Source: Mitsuaria chitosanitabida ATCC BAA-476 = NBRC 102408 (GTDB taxonomy: Bacteria; Pseudomonadota; Gammaproteobacteria; Burkholderiales; Burkholderiaceae_C). Taken from it: DNA of 64,000 bases. The stretch's first letter is position 1. Each line of letters begins with the position of its first letter. The translations under genes were made by a program, and so were the position numbers. Below are positions 15,886 to 27,235 of this stretch, piece by piece. A model generated the notes under the pieces. The model was given only the letters and a program-made list of their open reading frames with translations. It made no database searches and was not told the origin of the DNA. Location: NCBI RefSeq assembly GCF_001598255.1, contig NZ_BCYP01000042.1, positions 1-64,000 on the forward strand, in the 5' to 3' direction.

Positions 15886-17766
15886 TCAGCGCGCCGGCTG
15901 CCGGGTGGTGTCGATGTCCACGTAGGGCCAGAAGATCTGGTTGAAGTAAGGCCGGCGGAAGCCGATGAGCCAGGGCTGCGACAGGTCGTTCAGGATGCGG
16001 TGCACCCGGAACTTCTGCGGCATGTAGGCGGTCAGCAGCTTCTGCGCCTCGCGCAGCTGGGCCTCGCGCTCCGGGCCGTCCGGCATCACCAGCATGCGGC
16101 GATAGATCTCGTCGTAACGCTCCAGCTTGAAGCGCCCCAGGTTCTGTCCGCCGGACGCCGGGCCGTACATCAGCTCCAGCCCGATCTGCGCGTCCGGGGT
16201 CGTGTTGTTGAAACCCAGCTGCCAGATCATCAGCTGCCCCGCCCGCGCCGCCTTCAGGTTCTCCGGCCACTGCGCGGTGCGGATGCGGATCCGGATGCCC
16301 AGCTTGTCCATGTCGCGCTTCCACAGCTCGTCGTAGGGCTTGGAACGCGAATCGGGCGTGGACGCGATCTCCAGCACCAGCGGCTTGCCGTCCGGCAGGT
16401 CGCGCCAGCCGTCGCCGTCCTTGTCCACGTAGCCGTAGGTGTCCAGCAACGCCTTGGCGCGGGGCAGGTCGAAGTCGCCGTTCTCGCTCTTGAACTGCTC
16501 GTCGTAGCCCCAGGCCATCGGCGACACCACCGACTGCGCCGGGATCGCCTGGTGCTTGCGGGTGGATGCGATCTCGGTCGGGATGTCCGTCGCCAGGCCG
16601 ATCGCGCGGCGCAGCGCGACCTTCTCCGGCGTGTAGCCCCCGACGATCGGATCCTCCATGTTGAAGTAGTACATGGTGCGGTCGCTGGCCAGCGAGCGCA
16701 CCAGCCGCAGCCCCTGCTTCTCGAGGTTGGGCGCCAGGTGCCCGTGCGGCACCACGAGCTCCGCGTACTCCTCGGGCAGTCCGAACATCAGGTCGAACTC
16801 CCGGTTCAGGAAGGACAGCCAGCGCGGCTGGCCCTCCTCGATGATGCTGATCTCGACCGCGTCCACCATCGGCAGCCGCCGCCCCTGGAAGCGCGCGAGC
16901 AAGGCCTGACCCTCGGCGTCGTCCGCGTTGGGCTGCGCCTCGTAACGGACCTCCCGATAACCGGGATTGCGCACCAGCCGGATCAGCGAGCTGCGCCGCC
17001 ACTTGTCCAGCAGGAAGGGCCCCGTGCCGACCGGGTGCGCCATGATCCGGTCGCCATAGTGCTCGACCACCTCGCGCGCCACCGCGCCGTAGGTGTCGCC
17101 GCTGGCGAGGTTGTAGAGGAAGCGCGGCCGCGCCTCCTCCAGCTTGAACTGCAGCGTGTAGCGGTCCAGCGCGCGCACGCCCTCGATGGGCTTGTCGTAG
17201 TCGAAGGGCCGCTTGCGCTTGAGCGCGTCGTCGCGCAGCCCCTGCAGGCCGAGGATGCCCTCCTGGCGGAAGCTGGAGTACAGCGGGCTCTTCACCGCCG
17301 GGTCGTAGAAGCGCTTGAGCGCGTAGACGTAGTCCTCGGCGACCAGCTCGCGCCGCCGGCCCTTGAAGGCCGGATCGTCGGCGAAGTAGATGCCGGGCTT
17401 GAGGCGGATGGTCCAGGTGCGGAAGTCCTCCGACACCTCGGGCATGGCCGCGGCCGTGTTGGGCTTGAGCTTGAAGGGCCGCGCCAGGTAGTCGTAGTTG
17501 TAGAGCGACTCGAAGATGTGGGCCGTGACGATGCGCGAGTACAGGTCGCTCAGCTGCGCCGGATCGAAGCCGGTCTCCGCGACCAGGAAGGCGTAGCGCA
17601 GGACCTTGGGCGGCTGCGCCGGGCCGGGCGTCGACGCCCCCGGCGCGGGCGTCGCGGTGGCGACGGCGACGGCGGCCTCGGCCGGGGCCGCGCGCGCCGG
17701 CGACAGGGCGGCTCCCGCGCCCATCAGGGTCAGCGCGGCGACGAGGAGGGAACGGCGTGTGCTCAT
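15886..17766 (-). CDS. Peptide ABC transporter substrate-binding protein (paralogue 1)
   Basis: The 626-residue product has a signal peptide (about 1-26, ending SPARA) and the fold of large periplasmic peptide-binding proteins (SBP family 5), similar in length to YejA. The family-typical LRYAFLVAETGFDPAQ starts the mature domain, and GTGPFLLDKWRRSSLI is conserved with the two paralogues upstream. An open frame runs far upstream of the ATG at 17766, but the signal peptide fixes the start. It is last in a three-gene operon of paralogues. The permease and ATPase genes are divergent at 21973-25655. The peptide bound is not known. Confidence 0.88.
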   Translation of the reverse strand: MSTRRSLLVAALTLMGAGAALSPARAAPAEAAVAVATATPAPGASTPGPAQPPKVLRYAFLVAETGFDPAQLSDLYSRIVTAHIFESLYNYDYLARPFKLKPNTAAAMPEVSEDFRTWTIRLKPGIYFADDPAFKGRRRELVAEDYVYALKRFYDPAVKSPLYSSFRQEGILGLQGLRDDALKRKRPFDYDKPIEGVRALDRYTLQFKLEEARPRFLYNLASGDTYGAVAREVVEHYGDRIMAHPVGTGPFLLDKWRRSSLIRLVRNPGYREVRYEAQPNADDAEGQALLARFQGRRLPMVDAVEISIIEEGQPRWLSFLNREFDLMFGLPEEYAELVVPHGHLAPNLEKQGLRLVRSLASDRTMYYFNMEDPIVGGYTPEKVALRRAIGLATDIPTEIASTRKHQAIPAQSVVSPMAWGYDEQFKSENGDFDLPRAKALLDTYGYVDKDGDGWRDLPDGKPLVLEIASTPDSRSKPYDELWKRDMDKLGIRIRIRTAQWPENLKAARAGQLMIWQLGFNNTTPDAQIGLELMYGPASGGQNLGRFKLERYDEIYRRMLVMPDGPEREAQLREAQKLLTAYMPQKFRVHRILNDLSQPWLIGFRRPYFNQIFWPYVDIDTTRQPAR

Positions 17767-17846
17767 CGGATCAATCCCTGTGCGGCTCGTGACGGAAGGT
17801 CGAGCGCGTCCTGTCGGTTCGGGAGCGCCCCGGGGCGCCGCGGCGC

Positions 17847-19760
17847 TCAGTGCGCGGTCTTGGCCAGCGCGGGATCGATGTCCACGTACTCCCACCAGTT
17901 CTGCCAGAACACCGTGCGGCGGTAGCCGATCAGCTGCGGTTGCGCGATGTCGGTGATGAAGCGGTGCCCGCGGTACTTGTAGGGCATGTAGGCCGCGGCA
18001 TAGCGCGAGGACTCGTCGAAGAGATGCTGGCGCTCCGGGCCGTCGGGCAGGTGCGAGGCCTGCTCGTAGAGCTTGTCGAGCGCCGCCAGCCGGAAGCGCG
18101 CGTAGTTCTGCGCGCCGATCTGGCCGCTGTACATGCGGGCCAGCGAGTCCTGGCTGTCGGGCTTGGAGGCCGAGGTCGCCAGCGACCAGATCTGGTACTT
18201 GCCGGCGCGCAGCGCCTTGAGGTTCTCCGGCCACTGCGCCGGCTTGAAGACCAGGCGCACGCCGATGGCGGCCAGGTTCTTCTGCACGATCTCGTCGATC
18301 TGGCGCTGGAACAGGTCGGGCGTGGTCAGGCTCTCCAGCACCAGCGGCTGGCCGTCGGGCTGCTCACGCCAGCCGTCGCCGTCCTTGTCGACATAGCCGT
18401 ACAGGTCCAGCAGCGCCTTGGCGCGGCCCGGATCGTAGGTGCTCATCTCGCTCTTGAACTTCGGATCGAAGCCCGTCGTCCCCGGCATGTAGAGCGACTG
18501 CGCCGGCATCGCCTGGCCGCGGCGCACCAGGCGCAGCTCGCGCTCCACGTCGATGGCCAGCGAGATCGCGCGGCGCAGCGCGATCTTCTCCACCGAGTAG
18601 CCGCCGATCACCGGATCCTCCATGTTGAACACGGTGAACATCACGTCCGAGGCCACGGTCCGGTAGGCGTGCATGCCCCGCTTCTCGAGGTTGGGCGCGA
18701 TCTTGCCGTTGGGCATGGCCTGGCTGATGAAGTCCTCGGGCGTGCGCTCGATCAGGTCGTACTCGCCGCTGAGGAAGGACAGCCAGCGCGGCTGGTTCTC
18801 CTGGATGATGCCGACCTCGACGCGGTCGATCATCGGAATGCGGCGGCCCTTGAAGCGCTGCTTGAGCGCCTGGCCCTCGGCGTCGTCCGGCGCGGGGTCG
18901 ACCTCCTGGTCGTAGAAGCGCTCGCGGTAGCCGGGGTTGCGCTCCAGCACCATCAGCGAGCTGCGCCGCCACTGCTTGAGCACGAAGGGCCCGGTGCCCA
19001 CCGGGTGCGCCATCGAGTCGCCCGGATAGGCCTCCATCACCTCGCGCGCGACGGCCCCGTACAGGTCGCCCTGCGCGAAGACCTCCATCAGGCGCGGCCG
19101 CGTCTCGCGGGCATGGAACTGGATCGTGTAGCGGTCCAGCGCGCGCAGGCCGGCGATGGGCTTGTCGTAGTCGAAGGGCTTGCCGCTCTTGCGGACCTGG
19201 TCGCGGTACTCGTTCAGGCCGATGAGCTCGAGCTCCTCGATCTCGCTCCAGGCCGGCGAGGCCACCGCGGGATCCGCGAAACGCTTGATCGAGTAGACGT
19301 AGTCCTCGGCGGTCAGCTCGCGCCGCTTGCCCTTGAAGGCGGGATCGTCCGAGAAGTAGATGCCGGGCCGCAGCTTGACGGTCCACAGCTTGTAGTCCTC
19401 CGACACCACCGGCATCGCGGCGGCGGTCAGCGGCTTCATCCGCGCGGGCCGCGCCAGATGGTCGTAGGTGTAGAGCCCCTCGAACATGTGGGGCGTGATC
19501 ATGCGCGAGTACAGGTCGCTGATCTTGGCCGGATCGAAGCCGGTCTCCGCCACGCGGAAGGCATAGCGCAGCACCTTGGGCGAGGTGGCGGCCTGCGTGG
19601 CCGACGGCGCCGTCGACGCCGTGGACGCCGCGGTCGAGCCCTGCGGCGCGGACGCGCCCGCGGCCCAGGCCGAGAGCGCCGGCACCGCGGCGAGCGCGGC
19701 CCCCAGCAACGCGCGACGGAAGGTGGAGGGGGAGGCGGTCGCGCGAGGCTTGGAGCTCAT
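17847..19760 (-). CDS. Peptide ABC transporter substrate-binding protein (paralogue 2)
   Basis: The 637-residue product has a signal peptide (about 1-34, ALSAWAAGA), a Ser/Thr/Ala-rich linker, then LRYAFRVAETGFDPAKISD. It aligns with its neighbours along the whole length (for example YGYVDKDGDGWREQPDGQPL near residue 475, an acidic possible calcium-binding loop also present in the others). It lies 7 bases after paralogue 3 and 80 bases before paralogue 1, in one operon. No clear Shine-Dalgarno precedes the ATG, so translation may depend on the gene before. Confidence 0.88.
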   Translation of the reverse strand: MSSKPRATASPSTFRRALLGAALAAVPALSAWAAGASAPQGSTAASTASTAPSATQAATSPKVLRYAFRVAETGFDPAKISDLYSRMITPHMFEGLYTYDHLARPARMKPLTAAAMPVVSEDYKLWTVKLRPGIYFSDDPAFKGKRRELTAEDYVYSIKRFADPAVASPAWSEIEELELIGLNEYRDQVRKSGKPFDYDKPIAGLRALDRYTIQFHARETRPRLMEVFAQGDLYGAVAREVMEAYPGDSMAHPVGTGPFVLKQWRRSSLMVLERNPGYRERFYDQEVDPAPDDAEGQALKQRFKGRRIPMIDRVEVGIIQENQPRWLSFLSGEYDLIERTPEDFISQAMPNGKIAPNLEKRGMHAYRTVASDVMFTVFNMEDPVIGGYSVEKIALRRAISLAIDVERELRLVRRGQAMPAQSLYMPGTTGFDPKFKSEMSTYDPGRAKALLDLYGYVDKDGDGWREQPDGQPLVLESLTTPDLFQRQIDEIVQKNLAAIGVRLVFKPAQWPENLKALRAGKYQIWSLATSASKPDSQDSLARMYSGQIGAQNYARFRLAALDKLYEQASHLPDGPERQHLFDESSRYAAAYMPYKYRGHRFITDIAQPQLIGYRRTVFWQNWWEYVDIDPALAKTAH

Positions 19761-19767
19761 GGTCGTC

Positions 19768-21636
19768 TTACTTGGCCTTCAGATGGGCCTTGGCGATCGC
19801 GTCGGCGTCGATGTCGACGAACGAATAGAAATCGCGCTGGTACAGGTTCTTGTCGTAGCCGACGACCCAGGGCTGGGTCATGTCGGTGAAGATGCGGTGC
19901 ACGTGCACCTTGTAGGGCATGTAGGCGATCAGCAGGCGCTGCATCTTCTCGATGACCGCCAGGCGCTCGGGACCGTCGGGCATGCCGTGCTGCTGGCGGT
20001 ACAGGGCGTTGTACTCGGGCAGGTCGAAGCGCGCCTTGTTGGACTGGCCCTTGCTGCCGACATAGCCCAGGCTCAGGAAGTTCTCGCCGTCGGGGACGTC
20101 GGCGCTCCAGCCCATGCCCCACATCATGAGCTTGCCCGCGTTGGCGGACTTGAGGTTCTCCGGCCACTTGGCAATCTTGAACTTGATGCGGACCTTCAGC
20201 GCATCCATGTTCTTCTGCCACAGCTCGGCCAGCTGGCGGTTGGCGCCGTCGGGCTGGGTCGAGTACTCGATCACCAGCGGCTGGCCGTCGGGCTGGTCGC
20301 GCCAGCCGTCGCCGTCCTTGTCGACGTAGCCGTACAGGTCCAGCAGCGCCTTCGCGCGGGCGCGGTCGAACTGGCTCATCTCCGACTTGAAGGTCTTGTC
20401 GTAGCCGGTCACGCCGGGCGAGATGATGCCCTGCGCGGGGATGGCCTGGCCGCGGCGCGGCCGCAGGATCTCCTCGTCCAGGTTCACGCCCAGCGAGATG
20501 GCGCGGCGCAGCGCGATCTTCTCCGGCGTGTAGCCGCCCACCAGCGGGTCCTCCATGTTGAAGAAGGAGACCGACACGTCGGCGCGCTCGTAGCGCACGG
20601 CGCGCAGGCCGTCCTTGGCCAGGTTGGGCGCGATGTGGTTGTGCGGCATGCCGACGGGCGCGAACTCCGCCGGCAGGTCGTCCAGCAGGTCGAACTCCTT
20701 GCGCAGGAAGGACAGCCAGCGCGGCTGGTTCTCCTCGATCACCGCGATCTCGACGCGGTCGATCATCGGCAGCTTGCGGCCCTGCAGGCGGCGCGCGGCC
20801 TCGGCCAGCTCGGGCACGGCGGTGGCGGGCGGCTGCTCGTGATAGCGCTCGTCGCGGAAGTTGGCGTTCTTCTCCAGCACGATGCGCGAGGAGCGCCGCC
20901 ATTCGGCCAGGCGCCAGGCGCCGGTGCCCACGGGGTGCTCCATGATCTTGTCGCCGTAGGCCTCGATGACCTCGCGCGCGACGATGCCCACCATCGGATC
21001 GGCGAAGTGCAGCAGGAAGCGCGGATCGCTGTTGGCCACGCGGATCTCGACCGTGTAGCGGTCCAGCGCGCGCAGGCCCTCGACCGGACGGTCGTAGTCG
21101 AACGCGGTCTTGTTCTTGAGCGACTCGGCGCGCACTTCCGACAGGCCCAGGATCTTGGCGCCCTCGAAGCGGTACAGGTGGCCGCTCTTCACGCGCGGGT
21201 CGTAGTGGCGCTTGATCGTGTAGACCAGGTCCTCGGCGACCAGCTCGCGCTTCCTGCCCTTGAACGCGGCGTCGTCGGCGAAGTAGATCCCCGGACGCAG
21301 CTTGAAGACGAAGCGGCGCGCGTCATCGCTGACTTCCGGCATCCCCTCGGTGACGGCGGGCTCCAGGCGATAGGGCCGCGCCAGATAGCCGTAGCGCAGC
21401 GGCGCGTCGAAGATGCCGGCGGTCACGTTGCGCGAGTACAGGTCGGTCACCTGCGCGGGATCGAAGCCGGTTTCCGCCGCGCGGATCGCGTAGCGCAGCA
21501 CCTTGGGGGCGGCCGGCGTGTCGGGGGTCGGCGCATCAGCGGCGCCCGCGATGCCCGTGCCCATGGCCATGGCGGCGGAGATGACGGAAAGAGAGAGCGC
21601 CCGGGCGATTGCCCCGGCCGTGCCGCGTCGGATCAA
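19768..21636 (-). CDS. Peptide ABC transporter substrate-binding protein (paralogue 3)
   Basis: The 622-residue product, starting at a TTG preceded by GAGG (21636), has a basic-hydrophobic signal (LIRRG, then ARALSLSVISAAMAMG). An ATG 51 codons upstream would put a long, non-signal-like extension in front, so I prefer the TTG. The mature part opens LRYAIRAAETGFDPAQVTD. It is the first gene of the three-paralogue operon and faces away from the permease genes across a 336-base gap. Start confidence is lower than gene confidence. Confidence 0.85.
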   Translation of the reverse strand: MIRRGTAGAIARALSLSVISAAMAMGTGIAGAADAPTPDTPAAPKVLRYAIRAAETGFDPAQVTDLYSRNVTAGIFDAPLRYGYLARPYRLEPAVTEGMPEVSDDARRFVFKLRPGIYFADDAAFKGRKRELVAEDLVYTIKRHYDPRVKSGHLYRFEGAKILGLSEVRAESLKNKTAFDYDRPVEGLRALDRYTVEIRVANSDPRFLLHFADPMVGIVAREVIEAYGDKIMEHPVGTGAWRLAEWRRSSRIVLEKNANFRDERYHEQPPATAVPELAEAARRLQGRKLPMIDRVEIAVIEENQPRWLSFLRKEFDLLDDLPAEFAPVGMPHNHIAPNLAKDGLRAVRYERADVSVSFFNMEDPLVGGYTPEKIALRRAISLGVNLDEEILRPRRGQAIPAQGIISPGVTGYDKTFKSEMSQFDRARAKALLDLYGYVDKDGDGWRDQPDGQPLVIEYSTQPDGANRQLAELWQKNMDALKVRIKFKIAKWPENLKSANAGKLMMWGMGWSADVPDGENFLSLGYVGSKGQSNKARFDLPEYNALYRQQHGMPDGPERLAVIEKMQRLLIAYMPYKVHVHRIFTDMTQPWVVGYDKNLYQRDFYSFVDIDADAIAKAHLKAK

Positions 21637-21972
21637 GATGCTGTCCTCGGAGAGAAGCCAAACGAGAAAGCGCGCCAGTCTAGGGGCCGCCGCGCGCGCT
21701 GACCATGCCGGCAACCCGAGGGCATCACCCGCGTCGACGCGGTGGGGCGCACTGCGGATCAAAGCCCCGGTGCGACGTGTGTGCATCATCAGTTTTCTTC
21801 GATGGATTCAGGGCAAATGCCGGTGCTGCTCCAGGGGACGCTCACGTAGACTCCCGCGTGATTTCGAACCCGCAGGCCCCGGCCGTCATGAGCGTCCGGG
21901 GTTTTGCTTTTCTCTGTCGTCCCACTTCGCGTCAGCGAAGCCCGGGCGACGCTTGACCGGAGTACCGCGGCG
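21637..21972. other. Divergent intergenic region of the peptide transporter locus
   Basis: The region separates the binding-protein operon (minus) from the permease operon (plus), so it should hold both promoters. The only strong element I see is the terminator-like hairpin at 21877-21910, which lies in the leader of the permease operon and could act as an attenuator. Confidence 0.5.
21877..21910 (+). terminator. Terminator-like hairpin ahead of the permease genes
   Basis: CCCCGG (21877-21882) pairs with CCGGGG (21896-21901) around a 13-base loop, followed by TTTTGCTTTT. It faces the permease operon and lies 63 bases before its start codon. There is no rightward gene upstream for it to end, so it is either an attenuator or stops stray transcription. 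Confidence 0.5.
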
Positions 21973-22911
21973 ATGGCGGCATACCTCATCAGGCGCCTGT
22001 GGCAGATGGTCCCGACCTTGTTGGGCGTCGTGCTGCTGGTGTTCTTCCTCTTCAAGTGGTTTGGCGGCGACCCCGCCGAGGTGCTCGGCGGCATGAACGC
22101 CAGCGCCGACCAGATCGAAGCCATCCGCGAGCAGCTCGGCCTGAACAAGCCGATCTGGGAGCAGCTGCTGATCTTCCTGCAGCAGATCGTGACTTTCGAC
22201 TGGGGCAAGAGCTGGGCGACCAACGAGGCCGTCTCGCACCTCTTCGCCACGCGCATGCCGGCCACGCTCACCGTGATGCTGCCGATCCTGGTGCTCGAGG
22301 TGATCCTGGCCATCCCCTTCGCGCTGGCCGTGGCCTACATGCGGGGCAGCCTGACCGACCGCGCCGTGATGATCCTGACCACCGTGGCGGTGTCGATCTC
22401 GCTGCTGGTCTACGTGATCGTGGCGCAGTACGTCTTCGCGTTCCGTCTGGGCTGGTTCCCGGTGCAGGGCTGGAGCGACTCGCTGTGGACCAACCTGACG
22501 ACCTACGCGCCGCTGCCGGTGTTCGTCGCGGTGGCGGTCGCGCTGTCGCCCTACACCCGGCTGTACCGGACGTTCTTCCTGGACGAGATCGGCCATGAGT
22601 ACGTGCGCACCGCGCGCGCCAAGGGCCTGACCGAGAAGGTCATCCTGCTCAAGCATGTGCTGCGCAACGCGATGATCCCGATCATGACCAACATCTCGGT
22701 GGCCCTGCCCGGCGTGTTCGTCGGCTCGTTCCTGCTGGAGGTCTTCTTCTCGATCCCGGGCCTGGGCCGCGAGATCCTGCTGGCGGTCAACCGCAACGAC
22801 TACCCGGTGATCCAGGCCTTCGCGATCTACATCGCGGCGCTGACGATGGTGGTCAACCTCGTCACCGACATCCTCTACAAGCTGGTCGATCCGCGGGTGG
22901 TCCTGAAATGA
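21973..22911 (+). CDS. Peptide ABC transporter permease (DppB/YejB type)
   Basis: The 312-residue inner-membrane permease starts MAAYLIRRLWQMVPTLLGVV, the usual N-terminal helix of DppB/OppB/YejB proteins. The EAA-type loop that contacts the ATPase is EYVRTARAKGLTEKVILLKH (about residues 212-231), followed by IPGLGREILLAV. About six membrane segments are visible. An ATGA overlap links it to the next permease. It imports peptides together with 22908-23963 and 23967-25655. Confidence 0.9.
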   Translation: MAAYLIRRLWQMVPTLLGVVLLVFFLFKWFGGDPAEVLGGMNASADQIEAIREQLGLNKPIWEQLLIFLQQIVTFDWGKSWATNEAVSHLFATRMPATLTVMLPILVLEVILAIPFALAVAYMRGSLTDRAVMILTTVAVSISLLVYVIVAQYVFAFRLGWFPVQGWSDSLWTNLTTYAPLPVFVAVAVALSPYTRLYRTFFLDEIGHEYVRTARAKGLTEKVILLKHVLRNAMIPIMTNISVALPGVFVGSFLLEVFFSIPGLGREILLAVNRNDYPVIQAFAIYIAALTMVVNLVTDILYKLVDPRVVLK

Positions 22912-23963
22912 GCGCAGTGCTTTCGAATCAAGCGGCGACGGCCGCCGCGCCCAAGCGCTCGCAGGGCGTGTGGGCCGCCTCCTGGCGCCGTCTGCGCGCC
23001 GACAAGGTCGGCATGGGCGCGATGGTCGTCGTGATCCTGTCGCTGCTGCTGGTGATCGCCGCGGGCTTCGGCCTGGTGGCCGGCAACTGGCAGAAGGAGA
23101 CCGGCGTGCCCAACGCGCCGCCGACCTTCATGGGTCCGGCCCCGGCCGAGGCCACCGGCACGGTCGCCCAGCCCAAGGGTCCCAACGTCGACCTGAGCGA
23201 CATCGACCCGCTGGCGCCCAAGTACGCCGAGTGGGCCGAGAAGGCCAAGCAGTACAAGACCGACGAGGCGCCGCGCGCCGAGACGCTGCCCTTCGGCGGC
23301 GACCGGCTGGGCCGCGACGTGCTGGCCAAGGCCATCAAGGGCGCCGAGGTCTCCATCATGGTCGGCCTGCTGGCCGCGCTGGTGGCGACGGTGATCGGCA
23401 CCGTGCTGGGCGCGCTGTCGGGCTTCTACGGGGGCAAGGTCGGCGACTTCCTGGAGTGGGTCTACAACGTCTTCACGGCGATGCCCAACATCCTGCTGAT
23501 CTTCGCCTTCGCGGTGGTCTTCGGCCGCGGCGTGCTGCCGGTGGTGATGATCCTGGGCCTGGCGGGCTGGACCGGCATCTACCGCCTGGTGCGCGCCGAG
23601 TTCATGAAGCACTCGGTGCGCGAGTACGTGCGCAGCGCCGAGGCCATCGGCGCGAGCAAGACCTCGCGCATGTTCAAGCACATCCTGCCCAACGTGTCGC
23701 ACGTGGCGCTCGTGCAGCTCTCGCTGCACGTGGTGAGCTTCATCAAGAGCGAAGTGATCCTGTCCTACCTGGGTCTGGGCGTGAGCGTGGACCAGGTCTC
23801 CTGGGGCACGATGCTGGCCGAGGCCCAGAGCGAGCTGATCCTGGGCTACTGGTGGCAGCTGGCCGCGGTGACCGGCTTCATGGCGGTGTTCGTCACCGCG
23901 TTCGCCCTCTTCACGGATGCGCTGCGCGATGCGCTCGATCCGAAACTGCGCGGTCTGGAGTAA
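22908..23963 (+). CDS. Peptide ABC transporter permease (DppC/YejE type)
   Basis: The 351-residue product has a first helix (about 38-60), then a roughly 70-residue periplasmic insert rich in Pro/Ala/Lys, as known for YejE-type subunits, and then the usual five-helix core starting near GGDRLGRDVLAK. The EAA loop is EYVRSAEAIGASKTSRMFKH (about 237-256). It pairs with the YejB-type permease and is followed 3 bases later by the ATPase gene. Confidence 0.9.
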   Translation: MSAVLSNQAATAAAPKRSQGVWAASWRRLRADKVGMGAMVVVILSLLLVIAAGFGLVAGNWQKETGVPNAPPTFMGPAPAEATGTVAQPKGPNVDLSDIDPLAPKYAEWAEKAKQYKTDEAPRAETLPFGGDRLGRDVLAKAIKGAEVSIMVGLLAALVATVIGTVLGALSGFYGGKVGDFLEWVYNVFTAMPNILLIFAFAVVFGRGVLPVVMILGLAGWTGIYRLVRAEFMKHSVREYVRSAEAIGASKTSRMFKHILPNVSHVALVQLSLHVVSFIKSEVILSYLGLGVSVDQVSWGTMLAEAQSELILGYWWQLAAVTGFMAVFVTAFALFTDALRDALDPKLRGLE

Positions 23964-23966
23964 GCC

Positions 23967-25655
<1,689 letters not shown>

Positions 25656-25665
25656 CCGGCCCGGC

Positions 25666-25702
25666 GCCCTCCGGGACGCCCCATCGCGGGGCGCCGGAGG
25701 GC
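25666..25702 (+). terminator. Hairpin after the peptide transporter operon
   Basis: GCCCTCCGG-GA-CGCCCC pairs with GGGGCG-CCGGAGGGC around a 5-base loop, starting 10 bases after the ATPase stop codon. There is no T-run, so it may be a weak terminator or an mRNA 3' stabiliser. Confidence 0.5.
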
Positions 25703-25797
25703 CCGCGCTCCCCACCACGGAAGGCAACTTTCCACAAGTGCGAAGCCTGTCCCCCGTTGGCGCGGGGGGAGCTCCTGCACCCCGTGGATGGCGTGGC

Positions 25798-25803
25798 TAG
25801 AAT
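25798..25803 (+). promoter_or_regulatory. Possible -10 element (TAGAAT) for lptA-lptB-rpoN
   Basis: TAGAAT stands 32 bases before the lptA ATG. The base run about 17 bp upstream (CTGCAC) is a poor -35. It is the best promoter candidate in the gap after the hairpin. Confidence 0.35.
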
Positions 25804-25835
25804 GGCCTGCAAGTTTTGTGCCGTCAGGATTCCCC

Positions 25836-26456
25836 ATGCCGCTTCGTCGCCCTCTTCTGCTGTGCAGCGTCCTCGCGCTGGCCCTGCTGTCCCCGTGGGC
25901 GCAGGCGGCCAAGGATGACCGCAACAAGCCGTTGAACCTGGTCTTCGACCGGGAAGGCGCGATCGACAAGGTCAAGCAGCGCTCCGAGTTCAACGGCAAC
26001 GTGATCCTGACCAAGGGCTCCATGGTCCTGCGCGCCGAGCGCATGGACGTGCAGGAGACGGCCGACGGCTACTACCAGGCCTACGCCAACGGCAACACCG
26101 GCAAGCAGGTCCAGTTCAAGCAGGACCGCGACACCCCGGGCGAGCGCATCGAGGGCCGCGCCGACCAGATCGAGTACGACACCCGCAGCGAGACCATCCG
26201 CCTGGTCGGCAACGCCGAGGCGCGGATCATGCAAGGCGACCAGCTCAAGCAGGCGCTGTCGGGCGCGACGCTGAACTATGACAACCGCACCGAGCGCCTG
26301 GTGGTCGAGACCGGCGCCGGCTCCCCGCACCCGAGCGGCCGCGGCCGCGTCGTGCTGATGCCCCGCAACGCCGCCAGCGAGCCGCTGCCCGCCAGCAGCG
26401 CCCCGCTGCCCCTGCGGCCCAGCATCAACCTGACGCCGCGTCAGACCCCGCAATGA
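25836..26456 (+). CDS. lptA: Lipopolysaccharide transport periplasmic protein LptA
   Basis: The 206-residue product has a signal peptide (about 1-24, SPWAQAA) and a beta-jellyroll of the OstA/LptA family: [20 protein letters not shown] (about 51-70) and [20 protein letters not shown] (about 108-127). It forms the periplasmic bridge that carries lipopolysaccharide to the outer membrane. The ATG at 25836 follows CAGGA; an upstream in-frame start would bury the signal peptide. It overlaps lptB by ATGA. The usual neighbour lptC is not upstream here. Confidence 0.92.
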   Translation: MPLRRPLLLCSVLALALLSPWAQAAKDDRNKPLNLVFDREGAIDKVKQRSEFNGNVILTKGSMVLRAERMDVQETADGYYQAYANGNTGKQVQFKQDRDTPGERIEGRADQIEYDTRSETIRLVGNAEARIMQGDQLKQALSGATLNYDNRTERLVVETGAGSPHPSGRGRVVLMPRNAASEPLPASSAPLPLRPSINLTPRQTPQ

Positions 26457-27220
26457 GCCAAACCCGCGTGAACACCGCCGCCAGCCGCCTGCAGGCCTGG
26501 GGGCTGCAGAAGACTTACGGCGTGCGCAAGGTGGTCAAGAACGTCCACCTGGACCTGCACAGCGGCGAGGTCGTGGGCCTGCTGGGCCCCAACGGCGCCG
26601 GCAAGACGACCAGCTTCTACATGATCGTGGGCCTGGTCCGGGCCGATGCCGGCGAGATCCAGATCGACGGCCAGCCGGTGCAGGACCTCCCCATCCATCA
26701 GCGCTCGCGCCTGGGCCTGAGCTACCTGCCGCAGGAAGCGTCCATCTTCCGCAAGCTCAACGTCGAGGAGAACATCCGCGCCGTGCTGGAGCTGCAGCTC
26801 GACGAGAAGGGCAAGTCCTGGTCGTCGTCGCGCATCGACGCGGAACTGGACAAGCTGCTCAACGAGCTCTCCATCGAGAAGCTGCGCGACACGCCGGCCC
26901 CGGCGCTGTCGGGCGGCGAGCGCCGGCGCGTCGAGATCGCGCGCGCGCTGGCCACGCAGCCGCGCTTCATCCTGCTGGACGAGCCTTTCGCCGGCGTGGA
27001 CCCGATCGCGGTGCTGGAGATCCAGCGGATCATCCGCTTCCTGAAGCAGCGCGGCATCGGCGTGCTGATCACCGATCACAACGTGCGCGAGACGCTGGGC
27101 ATCTGCGATCGCGCCTACATCATCAGCGAGGGGGCGGTGCTCGCCGAAGGCACGCCCCAGCACATCGTCGAGCATCAGGACGTGCGCAGGGTCTACCTCG
27201 GCGAACACTTCAAGATGTAA
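26453..27220 (+). CDS. lptB: Lipopolysaccharide export ATPase LptB
   Basis: The 255-residue ABC ATPase has Walker [14 protein letters not shown] (about residues 45-57), signature [15 protein letters not shown] and Walker [17 protein letters not shown]. It powers extraction of lipopolysaccharide from the inner membrane with LptFG-LptC, none of which are in this window. It is translationally coupled to lptA and ends 15 bases before rpoN, the conserved order in many proteobacteria. It carries an N-terminal extension of about 15 residues compared with E. coli LptB. Confidence 0.95.
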   Translation: MSQTRVNTAASRLQAWGLQKTYGVRKVVKNVHLDLHSGEVVGLLGPNGAGKTTSFYMIVGLVRADAGEIQIDGQPVQDLPIHQRSRLGLSYLPQEASIFRKLNVEENIRAVLELQLDEKGKSWSSSRIDAELDKLLNELSIEKLRDTPAPALSGGERRRVEIARALATQPRFILLDEPFAGVDPIAVLEIQRIIRFLKQRGIGVLITDHNVRETLGICDRAYIISEGAVLAEGTPQHIVEHQDVRRVYLGEHFKM

Positions 27221-27235
27221 GGGCCGGGAGTCGAC

